The position numbers and the translations under genes are program-made. From the NCBI GenBank assembly GCA_022315425.1, contig JAIUPT010000042.1:682001-746000 (forward strand): a stretch of 64,000 nt of DNA, given 5' to 3'. Below are positions 12,198 through 22,846 of the stretch, one piece after another. This stretch comes from Pseudevernia furfuracea (taxonomy: Eukaryota; Ascomycota; Lecanoromycetes; Lecanorales; Parmeliaceae). Position 1 is the stretch's first letter. Each line of letters begins with the position of its first letter. Below the pieces are notes generated by a model. That model searched no databases and had not been told where the DNA came from. It saw only the letters and a program-made list of their open reading frames with translations.

Positions 12198-12440
12198 TTA
12201 GCTAGCCTCGTCCTCGTTTAGATATCCTACTGCCTTAGACAGATCAGTATTCGGCTTCATGGCGGTAATTGTTTGGTCTAATAGAGCCTCGAGGTATGGC
12301 GCTACGGTGTGAGACGGGTGTTCAGTGATCTCAGTGATGAGGGTGTCGTATTTGAGGATATCAAGCAAACGGGACGTCTGTCCATGGATCCTATTGTTGA
12401 GGGCGTCAAAATTGAGGCTGACATCAAACAAACGGGCGCT
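12198..12440 (-). CDS. Hypothetical coding segment, partial
   Basis: About 80 codons on the minus strand encode a protein-like, leucine-rich amphipathic sequence ending NEDEAS. The open frame begins after a stop without an ATG, so it would have to be a downstream exon after an acceptor near 12440. Another coding-like stretch in a different frame lies upstream at about 12455-12600 and ends in a stop. The gene model is unresolved, and these pieces could instead be the spliced tail of the F-box gene to the right. The antisense region 12017-12047 is a (CCTCCA)n microsatellite. Confidence 0.3.
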   Translation of the reverse strand, partial: SARLFDVSLNFDALNNRIHGQTSRLLDILKYDTLITEITEHPSHTVAPYLEALLDQTITAMKPNTDLSKAVGYLNEDEAS

Positions 12441-12674
12441 GGCTGATTGACTTCATGATGTGTCGTCTGATGATTGCTTTAACAGATGTTTGAGGGTCGG
12501 CTCGAACGATTTCTGCTGATTTGGTAGATTGCGAAGGTATGTGAGTTTGATGAAGTTAAGAGCAGAAGCACTGAAGAGGAAGGCCGTTTGTGTGGATAGT
12601 GTCACGCCACGCTAGGCCCAATTGGGAACCATAGTGTCAAGAGCTGGAACCGTGACAGAACTAGAGTGTTGCGA

Positions 12675-13292
12675 CTAGAGAGATCGTCGAAGCGTTGTGC
12701 GCAAAGATTTTCTCTTTTGTTCTCTAATTCTATCAATTCTGGAAAAGCTGATACGGGGTACTGCTTTCCAACAATGGACTTCTGTTGGCTTCTGTTGTTC
12801 GAGCCATTTGATGACATAAGCAGCTTCGCTCTCGATCCGACCCCAATAATATTTGGGGCTCAGTGGGGCGTTATCTGAGGACGTGGCGTCCGAGGTCTGG
12901 ACAGCTGAGCTCGCAAAATTCTGAGCCACGGTCATGTAGTAATGAACAAGCGTGGACTCTGGGAAAGCCTTCAGAAAATACGGCGACACTAGCTCTTCGA
13001 TGTCAACCTTGATACTCGTAGCGATCATCGGTGAGTATTTGTACACGAGGTTACCGTGCACGTTGAAAATCAGGTCTCTGAAAACCGTGGGGTTCTCGAA
13101 CAGTGGGCCGTGGAATTTTGCTGGACAGCGGCACAAGTGAATCAACCATGTAAGCTGATCAGGACATTCAATGTGTCCGGCCCTAGTATGACATCTTTTA
13201 GATGTAATCGACAAAGCCTTCTTGTCTAGAAACGTCAAGTAGCTAGTGACCTCACGGAACAGCTCGACGGGCAAAACTTCTAGCATGCTCAT
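12675..13292 (-). CDS. F-box domain protein
   Basis: F-box proteins link substrates to the SCF ubiquitin ligase through Skp1. This 205-aa single-exon model starts at the ATG at 13292, because the open frame further upstream lacks ATG. An F-box-like motif begins at residue 3 (LEVLPVELFREVTSYL, then LDKKALSITSKRC). The rest shows no clear leucine-rich or WD repeats and ends in a basic tail rich in R and K. The 3' end may be alternatively spliced, since a second coding-like frame follows at about 12602-12670. It is divergently oriented to the PBDC1-type gene across about 425 bp. The substrate is unknown. Confidence 0.65.
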   Translation of the reverse strand: MSMLEVLPVELFREVTSYLTFLDKKALSITSKRCHTRAGHIECPDQLTWLIHLCRCPAKFHGPLFENPTVFRDLIFNVHGNLVYKYSPMIATSIKVDIEELVSPYFLKAFPESTLVHYYMTVAQNFASSAVQTSDATSSDNAPLSPKYYWGRIESEAAYVIKWLEQQKPTEVHCWKAVPRISFSRIDRIREQKRKSLRTTLRRSL

Positions 13293-13717
13293 GGTTTCGT
13301 GATTTTCGAATGTGACGCTAAAGTTTATAACTTCAGCAGACAAAACCAAGTCTCGCGTGAAGCTCGAGGTGATGCGTTCAAAAGCTTTTGCTGTTAGGGG
13401 ATGGAACCACTATGTGGCCTGGGTCTTGGGTATTCCTAACAAAGATGAGCAGCTCACATGAAAATTGTAGAGGATATTATTGCCTGAGAGCCGAATATTT
13501 ACAGAAGAAAATAGGTTATGTGATGCAAACGACGGCAATATCGCGAGGGACTCGGCGCGCTTAGCGCTTGATGCGCCTAAATTGAATATTCGGCGCAATC
13601 AATAAGTAGTCAAGGATGCAGATTGGCTCATGAACGGAGGCATACATATTTTCTCAAAGAACGTAGCATCTTGTTCTTCGCGAAATCCCCCAACTGCTTT
13701 CTTTCGCTTCCGCAAGC

Positions 13718-14433
13718 ATGTCGTTAGGCCCTGCAGGCGCGAGCCTGAACCCCGAGCAGACCGAAAACTTTGAGGATGTACGCTCGCACTTCTCAAAGAC
13801 TACGTTCTCATGCCGTGTTGACAAGTGAATAGATGGAGAAGCAATTTGCTGTCAAAGGTCCGTTTTTCAAAGTTGCCCTAGACCTTAATCGCCGCTTCCT
13901 ACAATGCACGACCACTGGACTGACGAAGAACTTGTCCAGCTGTGCAACACATGACCACATATTGGGCAATACTTGAGAAAATGAGAGGCTCGAGGCTACG
14001 GCTTACCAAAATGGATGACGAGATTTACGAAAATTTCAAAAAGGAATTTCCAGATTTCGACCCGAAAGAAACAATCGACGAGGACAAGATGAAGAGCAAG
14101 GAAGGCAAGGAGCGATGGCGGAATTTCATGATGACATATGAAAAAACTGTGGAGGATTATAACTTTGGCACAATGCTGAGATCGAATCCGAAGTTCGAGT
14201 ACGGGGAAAAGGAGACAATCTTTGGTTTGCTGGGCTTCGATTCCCGCTAATTGGCAGTTGGCTGAAGAAGTACTACAGCGATGCGAATGCAATTCTACGC
14301 CATCGAAATCACAAGGTAAGCCCGTAGAGTATCCTTGCTTTGAATTTGCCTGACCCAGTGCAGAAATCGTGAAGGTCTGAATGACTGGGTATACGAGCAG
14401 GCGCACCCCAACGGAGACAACAGCAAAGCCTAG
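13718..14433 (+). CDS. PBDC1 / Ypl225w family protein
   Basis: The yeast homologue Ypl225w (Chp1) has been reported as a ribosome-associated chaperone for newly made elongation factor eEF1A; assigning that role here is inference from homology. Five exons (13718-13777, 13833-13857, 13940-14224, 14279-14315, 14364-14433) give 158 aa. All four introns have GT-AG ends and the joins are in frame. Diagnostic segments are KMDDEIYENFKKEFP, MKSKEGKERWRNF, EDYNFGTMLRSNPKFEYG, MRMQFYAIEI and NREGLNDWVYEQAH, in family order. Length matches the family (about 150-160 aa). Two exons are only 25 and 37 bp long, so single-ORF prediction would miss both ends of the protein. Confidence 0.93.
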
Positions 14434-14866
14434 TCTATCATAGTATTTGTCGTTACGAAGTTACGAAAGTGCCATCGAACATAGAGTGTATGATAGCTTT
14501 AACTAGCCAGAACTCTATGATGTCGAACGTAAGATCTTACGTTACTCGACCCTAGAGCCTTTAACTAGACATATATCCCGACAATCCAGCAGTCTTCATT
14601 CTCTCAGTCTCCATCGCCCTCTTTGCATCGACTTTTCCAATCGAAAGGTACATATACTCTCATCGTAACACCAAGCTGCTTTGCCTCTCACCTGCTTTCA
14701 CATCGTCGGGTTCCAGCTCTCACCCTCGCTTCAATGATGATCGGCAATGACTTTACCATCATATGGTTCTCCTTCATGAGACCAGGTTTGTAAACTACTA
14801 CTTTCCAATGGATCGGGCGTCGTGCGAGACTAGGGCTCTTCGGGCCTCAAGTTCGCCGTAGCGGAG

Positions 14867-15028
14867 ATGCCGACGCTGGCGGTAGCTGCAGTACCCATCC
14901 TTTCACCTTTGCTTGACTCAATCGCTCTTTTCTCGATCTTGATAATCATGCTCATCATCAGTTCAGTGATAGTATTCCCCGTTGCTTTCATGTACCGAAT
15001 TCTTTATCACGAGCGTTATGAGAAGTGA
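14867..15028 (+). CDS. Possible 53-aa hydrophobic microprotein
   Basis: A short ORF starts MPTLAVAAVPIL and contains one long hydrophobic stretch (about residues 19-45) followed by a charged tail ending HERYEK. It could be a small tail-anchored membrane peptide. An upstream ATG at 14734 spliced over a GT-AG pair would read the same DNA in another frame, so coding status is uncertain. No homologue is recognised. The remainder of the 14434-15306 gap shows only pyrimidine-rich leader-like sequence before the transporter gene. Confidence 0.25.
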   Translation: MPTLAVAAVPILSPLLDSIALFSILIIMLIISSVIVFPVAFMYRILYHERYEK

Positions 15029-15306
15029 TCAACATTCCGCGCTAAAAGAACAATACTAAGTCGATACCAATTTCCCGAGCACAACGCATTGTCAGGTATG
15101 CTCGCAGCTATTATTCTATCTTTACTTTCCTATTATCTTCCCTCATCATTACGATACAACACGGCAACTTCAGATTTACGACTCAGCATCCAGAATCATG
15201 TATTTCTATACTCTGGAAACTCATCACCTTTCTTTGACAGCATCAACAAGTACTAAGACTGCTTTGTATACTAATACACCATATAATAGCTACCGAACAC
15301 ACTGCG

Positions 15307-18300
15307 ATGGAGATCGACATCGAACCTCCTGGCCATCTGGAAGCCGACGAAGAAAAGAACCATTTAGCAAAGCACGCAAGCTGGCGTTCTCTCTTCAATT
15401 TCACTTCGAAAATGGATACCGTTCCACTCCTCTTGGCATTCAGTCTTTCAATCGCGGCGGGAATCGTCACACCGGTGCTGGCAATAATCCTGGGCAAGAT
15501 CTTCGACCTATTCACGAACTTTGGGGTGGGTGAGATTAGCGGGCCTGATCTGGTCGTGAAAGTGTCTACGAATGCCATAGTTCTAGCTGGTCTAGGCACC
15601 GCTAATGGTCTGTTGCATGCGGGCTACTTCATGCTCTGGCTGGTATTTGGTGAGCTCCAGGCGAAGCATGTACGGGAAAGGCTCTTCGACAGCATGCTAG
15701 AGAAGGACACGGGTTGGTATGATATGCGCACAGATGGCATTGACACCCTGGTGTCACGACTTCAGACGTGAGTGCAACTGCATCATCGTCTACAGAGGCG
15801 GCTAACATCTAGTACAGACGCGTCCGAGAGCTCCAGCTTGCTACGTCGCAACCATTGGGCTTTGCAGTGCAGGATGGAGTCACCGCATTCGCAGCTTTGG
15901 GCCTAGCTTTCTACTACTCTTGGAGTTTGACACTCGTTACCCTATCCACTGTTCCGATTCTCGCAGTCGCACTGGCTTGGAACTCAGCGCGCATGCAACC
16001 GAGCATCGAGGCACAGACAGAGGAGCTGACCAAGGCCTCCAAGATCGTCAACAATGCGATCTCAGCCATCGACGCCGTGAAATGCTTCAATGGACAGGGC
16101 TTTGAAAGGTGGCAGTACAGAAGAGCAATTAAGAAAGCGGCCACATACTATCTCCGCCAAGCGCAAGCAAATGCTCTCCAGATCGGTGGCCTCCGTCTCA
16201 TCATTTTGAGCATGTTCGTACAAGGCTTTTGGTTTGGAAGCCATCTAGTCAACATCGGGCAGAAGAGCCCAGGCGAGATTCTAACCGCGTTTTGGGCATG
16301 CCTGATGGCAACACAAGCTTTCGAACAGATCCAACCAGACGTCATTGTTCTTGAGAAGGGAAGAGCGGCCGGAGCTACACTCAAGTCCATCTTGGATCAG
16401 ATGGAAGGTCGACTCGAGATCGCAAGGATGAGCGGCAGAACCGTTCCCCTTTTCTGCGCCGGAGACATTGAAGTCAAAAATGTATGTAGAAAGCCCCGTC
16501 TAACAAATCTCGCTAAACGGAACCAGGTCTCTTTCTTCTACCCCTCCCGACTCGATCAGCCCGCCCTGAAAAGCACCAGCTTCTACTTCCGTGCCGGCGA
16601 GACGACTTTCATTGTTGGAAGAAGCGGCTCTGGGAAAAGCACATTAGGGAATCTTCTGATGCGGTTCTACAGCGTCGAGTCCGGAGAAATACTATTAGAC
16701 GGACACCCGATAAATACTCTCGACATCGATTGGCTACGCAACAATGTCACCCTTGTCCAACAGCAAAGCGTGCTATTCAATGAAACAGTATTCAAGAACA
16801 TCGCGTTTGGCCACAGAGATCATGGCAGAGTCAGAAAGGAAGAAGTCAAAAGAGCAATTGAGACTGCGTTACTGCAACATACAATCAGCGATCTACCACA
16901 AGGGCTAGATACTGTGGTAGGGACTGGTGGCAGTGCTATGAGTGGAGGGCAAAAGCAAAGAGTAGCCATTGCAAGGGCACGACTGCGCGACACGCCAATC
17001 TTAATTCTCGACGAAGCAACCAGTGCTCTGGATCATATTAGCAAAAGCCTGGTTGTTGATGCGATCCGCGAATGGCGCAAGGGCAAGACAACGATTGTTG
17101 TAACGCACGACATGTCACAAGTCCAAGATGAAGACTATGCCTATGTGCTCGATAGCGGAGTCGTTATACAAGAAGGATTCAAAAAAAATCTGAAAAGGAG
17201 CCACCTTGGGCCCTTCCAGCAGCGTGAAAAGTCAACCATCAATTTTCCTATCGCGCAACCGCGCTATCCTCAACTACCGCAAGTACTTGGTTCAAATTCT
17301 TTCACTGAGTGCGAGGCTCCTCCAACGAGGAACGAATCTAAGCTTTCGATGGTCACCCAAAAAAAACCAAAGAAAGGGCCTATCTCTGGTGTGTTAGCAC
17401 TGCAGCCCGAGAGTGTGTTACGCCCATCGCAAGCATTTGTATCATTGTTATCACCAACAAGTATGCATCGATGGTCTGCGGCTAGTTCGAACTTTCAATC
17501 TCAGCAGCGTGAGAACCCGCAGTACAGCGACATCTCAGGGCCCATCTCTCCGCTATGGCCACATGATGTGAAGGCGGTCGAGATGACCGAAAGGAAAACC
17601 AACGTTGTGGATATCAAAGCCTACGCAGTACAACAAGAGCACACATTCTACCCTTCAGTGGCTTTACCCAAGAAACCACAGCGCGAACACAAGCTGACCA
17701 CGGCGGGAAAAGTACGCCGCGTAGCTCCAATGAAGAAGGTTTTGATGACTGTCTGGCCTGCTCTGACATGGGGGAAACGCGTGGTCTTGGTCCTAGGCTT
17801 TCTCAGCGCCGCCGTCCACGCAGCAGCAACACCGACATTCTCTTGGGTTTTCTCAAAACTACTCACGACATTCTACCTTGCCGATCACGGCGAGCGTTCG
17901 CGCATTGCACTGCAGTGGTCGTTGACTGTGCTTGGGATAGCGGTCGTTGACTCTTTGGCGGCATTCTCGATGCACTTTTTGCTCGAGTACTGCGGTCAGG
18001 CCTGGGTCGACACCATACGAGTCGAATCTTTGAAACGTATGCTCGACCAACCCCGATCATGGTTCGACAAGGATAGGAACACCGTTTCCCGACTCACTGA
18101 ATGCCTAGACCGCAATGCCGAAGAGACGAGGAATCTATTGGGTCGCTTTGCAGGCTATGTTCTCGTCGCTGTCACCATGGTGACCATGGCTATTACCTGG
18201 AGCCTCATTCTAAGCTGGAAGCTCACCTTGACGGGCCTCGCATCCGCGCCTCTCATGTACGTCGTCACTCGCACCTTCGAAACGGTCTCCGGCCACTGGG

Positions 18301-19511
18301 AAAACAAAAGCAATGACGCAGCGACCTCCGCCAATGCAATCTTCGCGGAAACTTTCAGCAACATCCGCACTGTACGTGCCCTCACCCTCGAACGCTACTT
18401 TCACAAAAAGTATGCCAAAGCTATCTCCAAGGCTCTCAAAGTAGGACTCAAGCGCTCCGCCTACTCCGGCTTCTTCTTCGGGCTCTCTGAATCTGGCATC
18501 CTCTTCGTGACGGCCTTGATCTTCTACTATGGCGCCGTTCTCGCCTCCATTGGCTCATACACCACCGAAACCATCCTAGCAGTCTTCACAATGCTTCTCT
18601 TCACCATATCTCAGGCGAGCAACTTCATAGCCTTCGTGCCCCAGATCAACTCTAGCCGGGATACAGCAACACGTCTCCTCCGCCTTGCATTCCTCCCCTA
18701 CAAAGGCTCGCACGAGGACACAGGCCACATCCGCCTTTCGCATCCCGGGCCCATCACATTCGACAACGTAACCTTCGCCTACCCGACCCGGCCCACCCAC
18801 CCAGTCCTCTCATCCCTCAACCTCACCATCCAACCCAGCACGACCACCGCCCTCGTCGGTGCCTCCGGCTGCGGCAAATCCACCATCGCCAGCCTCCTCC
18901 TGGCCCTCCACCCGCCCTCCGCCGGCACCCTCACCATCAACGACGTGCCCATCTCGCACCTGCACACCCCGACCCTCCGCTCCCTCATCGCCATCGTCCC
19001 CCAGAACCCGACCCTCTTCCCCGCCTCCATCGCCGCCAACATCTCCTACGGCCTCCCCGAGTCCTCCCCCCACGCCTCGACGGCCTCCGTCCGCGCCGCC
19101 GCCGCCGCCGCCGGCATCGACGCCTTCATCCTCTCCCTCCCGCACGGCTACAGCACCCCCGTCGGCGACGGCGGCACGGGCCTCTCCGGCGGCCAGGCCC
19201 AACGCATCGCCATCGCGCGCGCCATCGTCGGCGCGCCGAAACTGCTGATCCTGGACGAGGCGACGAGCGGGTTGGACGGGGAGACGGCGCGGGGGGTGCG
19301 GGAGACGGTGAGGCGGTTGGAGAGGAGGGGGGTCGGGGTGCTGGTCATCACGCATGAGAGGGCGATGATGGAGGGGTGCGGGGAGGTGGTGGTGATGAAG
19401 GACGGGAAGGTTGCGGAGAGGGGTGGGTTTCGGGAGTTGGTGGGGAGGGGGGGGGAGTTGACGCGGTTGATGGGGGGATCTATGGGGGGTGGCATGGAGG
19501 TGGGTGGTTGA
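15307..19511 (+). CDS. Ste6-like full-size ABC-B transporter
   Basis: Full transporter arranged TMD1-NBD1-linker-TMD2-NBD2, 1369 aa, from exons 15307-15767, 15818-16481 and 16527-19511. The best family match is the a-factor/lipopeptide exporter Ste6 group of fungal ABC-B proteins; a multidrug role is the alternative. NBD1 has GRSGSGKST (about 406), MSGGQKQR and LDEATSALD. NBD2 has GASGCGKST (about 1154), LSGGQAQR and LDEATSGLD. A long poorly conserved linker of roughly 200 residues joins the halves. The second intron is 45 bp, so reading through it keeps frame and adds 15 residues, but the donor GTATGT and branch GCTAAAC support splicing. The last 750 bp switch abruptly from C-rich to G-rich coding strand near 19235. 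Confidence 0.92.
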
Positions 19512-20181
19512 GACGTGGCGGGGGGGGGGTTGGAGGAAGGGACTTGGGTGGGTTCCGGGATGGATGGATGGATGGATGGGAGGCAAGGTATCATCTATCT
19601 ATCGTCCATTCAGCAGGGGGGTGATATATTTATTTGCGTAACGTATGGGATTGGGTAATCTGCTCGCATTTGGAGGAGGCAATTCAGTCAGCGCAATCTC
19701 AATCTCAATCTCAATCTCAATCCTCTGTCTTGACAAGGAAGAAATCTGGCCAGTGGCAGCAGCATCACATAAATGCCAAGATTCTTCTTAATGGCATGCA
19801 TAGTCACTGTCGGTTGCCTACATTCGACGACAGTTGTCACTGATACAAACATCATCAGATCTTCGTGTAAGGGACATATGCTGATCATCAGAAGCTTTGA
19901 TCGATTCGTGTGGGTTCTATATAACGCAGCCTTTGCAGGGTTTCATTGCTCGTCTTCGGCCACTCTCCATGTATCTCCTCTGTTCATCGAAGACCGCATC
20001 GTAAGCGCTATGCTCTGCTCGAGGTCTCGGGACGCTCGAAATCTGTACTTTTCTTTTCGAAACGCCGCCGTGTCTTGCACTCATCATGACTCCCCGGACC
20101 AAGCCAAGCCAAGCCAAACCGACCGCTCGCTCGCTCGCTGAATCGCATATACACGTAATGCACAAAAAACTCTCACCGACA
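19512..20181. other. Intergenic with microsatellites
   Basis: About 670 bp between convergent genes. It holds an (ATGG)n run at 19560-19580, five CAATCT units at about 19694-19722 and a (GCTC)n run near 20122-20140. No convincing gene was seen. Confidence 0.7.
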
Positions 20182-21577
20182 TCATCGCCCCTGGCTATTG
20201 TGCTCCGACGGCGTCCCTAATACCGGTGTAGCAGCAGGCGTACTCCCCGTAATTTGGATCGCCGGTAACCTCTCCCCAACCCTCAAACTTGGCAACCTCG
20301 GCACGCCCTCCCCCCTCCCGGCCACGGGACTCGTATACGGGGGCGCGTCCTCATACTCCGGCGGTTCGCCCATCGGTGGAGACGGTTCACTACCTGTCCC
20401 TACGCTCGGCGTGCGCATAACCGGATCACTGCCGCTACCGCTACCGCTACCGCTTCTATCCTCCGACGAGCTCTGGGGCGTCATGTCCGCGAGCTCGCTA
20501 TCGGTCGTCATGACCGATTCCGCAGAAGCAGCTCTAGCGTGGGAGTGGAAGCGGTGGGTAGGGAGGTGGAACAGGGAGCTGCGCCGCGAAGAGGAGGCAT
20601 TGCGCTGATCACCGCCCATTCTTGCTGCAGAATCGAGAAGGGGGCGATGGTCTGATTCGACACTATCGGCTCGTAGCCTCGAGCCATCATGGCGTGCAAG
20701 ACCTAGGTCAGCATAGCTGACGGAGCTGACGCGGCGGTCTCTGCTGGAAGTACGGGCGTGATGGTCTGCTATCATTGAGCTGGCATTGGCAGCTGCGATG
20801 GGCAAACTGGTTGTGCTACTGCCTGCACTTGCAGAACTTCCAGCGCGGGCTCGAGCGCGTGCTTCGCTTTGGAGACGTAATTGTTCCAGACGTGCCCAGT
20901 CACCTGCTGCTCTGGCTTCCTGGCGTTCTCTTCGGCGGTCGTTGCGTTCGTTGATTTCCCGTCGCCGCGCTTGTCGGATCTGGTAGAGTGATTCCATGTC
21001 CTGTTCTCTCCGCTCTTCTTCCTCATCTGCCGTTTCTGGAAATTCGATAACTGTGTCCACGCCCGCGCGTTCGCCTTCGCGAGCTATGAGACGCTCATGG
21101 GGGTGAGGTGTTGGGTGGTAGGGAGGAAGGGTCATGATGCTGCGGATTGAAGTGTTGCGATTGACACCATCGCTCGGCGGAATCTCGGCCAGGGAATGCG
21201 TGGTAGATTCTCTCGTTGTCGTGTTGGTCACGGCGTACGAAGTCTCTTGATCCTGTATACTCCTGGCGCCCGACTTTTTCTTAAAGGGAAGTAGCCGTCT
21301 GGCCTTGCTCGTCCAAGACGACCATCTCGCATTTTTGCTTGGGTTGGTGGAGTAATTTGGAGGCCGTCGCTTTGCAACATAGACGTAGAGTGCTATCAAT
21401 ATGAAGGTGAGGGCGACTGCAATTGCTATGCCCTGGGTAACGAGTCAGCCCCCGCTTTTGAAGGTGATGCAGATTACTTGTGGAGCGTACAATAACAATA
21501 GGATTGGTGGAGCCGGACTGCAGACCGGTTGGCTTGGAAGTATCAGTCGCCCTCGCGGCGAGAGGAGCTACTGGCAT
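20182..21577 (-). CDS. Single-pass membrane protein with long disordered tail
   Basis: Two exons (21491-21577 and 20182-21432, both minus) encode 445 aa. A short N-terminus is followed by one transmembrane helix (residues about 30-48, GIAIAVALTFILIALYVYV) that is revealed only by splicing the 58-bp intron, and then a basic stop-transfer segment. The long tail is probably cytosolic. It has an R/E-rich helical stretch around MESLYQIRQARRREINER, then serine-rich low complexity and a short GS repeat. I recall similar uncharacterised proteins in other filamentous ascomycetes. Function is unknown; the layout suits a plasma-membrane or ER anchor or sensor. The open frame extends upstream of the ATG to about 21673 without another ATG. 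Confidence 0.75.
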
Positions 21578-21980
21578 CTCCAAGTCAAGAAGCTTCGGTT
21601 CGGCCGCCGAGTCAGGGGGATGAAAGAAAGGGTTCCCGGTGATGGCGCTGTTGGTTGTTTTTGCGTGGGACAATGGCAGGGCGAATGAAATGTTGTCAAT
21701 TCATGAGAACATTTGTACTGGATTATAGTGATTATGAGAAGGGGTAGTGGTAACAGAATGATGATGTTTTTACTTGTCCAGACCTGAATTTGTGGTCATA
21801 AAGAAACAAGGAAGTCGAGCAGTAGACTGTAAGCTTGCAGCCTTGCGTACTCGACTCGTAAGGCTGAGGTCAGCCAGCGAATCCAGCCAAATTTAGACAG
21901 TAATACGGAGAAGGTAGTGCAGGATTCACATGGCATAAGACCTCTCTCAAAGATGGCAGGTTCAGAATTACACTTGATAT

Positions 21981-22058
21981 GATTTATTATGATTTATTGT
22001 GATTTATTGTGATTTATTGTGATTTATTGTGATTTATTGTGATTTATTATGATTTATC
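21981..22058. repeat. 10-bp tandem repeat GATTTATTGT, eight units
   Basis: Eight consecutive 10-bp units, five identical and the outer ones changed by one or two bases. The period is close to one helical turn, with a T-rich tract in phase in each unit, so the DNA may be bent. It lies upstream of the membrane-protein gene (minus) and beyond the 3' end of the F-box gene. Confidence 0.9.
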
Positions 22059-22059
22059 A

Positions 22060-22846
22060 ACCTTGGCTATTCTCCTTTTTTCCTTTTTTCCTTTCCCTTC
22101 ACCCCTTGGAGCTGAGACTTCATAAGCGCATCTGTTCGGCGGCTACATTTACTCTAGCGTGTGCAGAAGAAGTGTCTGGAATCCTTGACGCTGAGAAAAT
22201 CTCTCTCCCCATAAAGTACAGTCTCTGCAGTCAAATCAACAAATATCATCTATACGTAGAACATTGATATACACAAATAAGTATTCTTGATATTGCAATT
22301 TCAGCGTAGCGAGAATATCAAAAAAAAAACAAAAAGTGTTCGTACAGATATCGAGAAAATATAATAATTCGCAGTTTTATTAATTCCATCTTCATCAACA
22401 TGGAATATATTTTCTAAATGTTCTGACTGCATTAGAATCGCAACGTTAAGAATAGTTACGGTGTGTAGACTTTCTCGACCCATACGTCGAGTAGTACTCT
22501 TCTATCGCTTATTCTGTTGGCTACTTGATTTGTTCGATTCCAGGTCATCGTTGCTACGTTCTGCCGAAGCAATCGCTGAAAGCATGCTACGTTGCGAAAC
22601 TTTCTGCCTCTTTTGAGCCTGCTGAGACCAATGAGCTTCCTTGCACCCGTGCGCTTTAGCCGGTCGACGATGTCTCATTGGGGTCAGAGGATTTTTGTAG
22701 CGGTTGTGGCTAGTGTGTCGAGCACGTCGCACAATGTGGTACATTTCCATGAGCTTCAGTGCTTGATCAGTGCGTGAGCGGATCAATCTTGGATTTCTCG
22801 AACCATACAATTTTTGTGTTGTGAAAATGCTTCGGACTAGGTGACT
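22060..22846. other. Intergenic, weak coding potential
   Basis: About 790 bp. A minus-strand open frame at 22502-22810 encodes a basic, polar sequence ending SSSQQNKR, but it lacks an ATG at its start (an internal ATG gives about 80 codons) and follows the F-box stop by under 40 bp. I regard it as doubtful. The rest has no recognisable signal. Confidence 0.5.

Noticed and set aside
18810..19586. 258-codon proline/histidine-rich open frame on the minus strand
   Set aside because: It lies antisense to the second nucleotide-binding domain of the Ste6-like gene and results from the extreme C/G skew there. Composition is repetitive and no motif is present.
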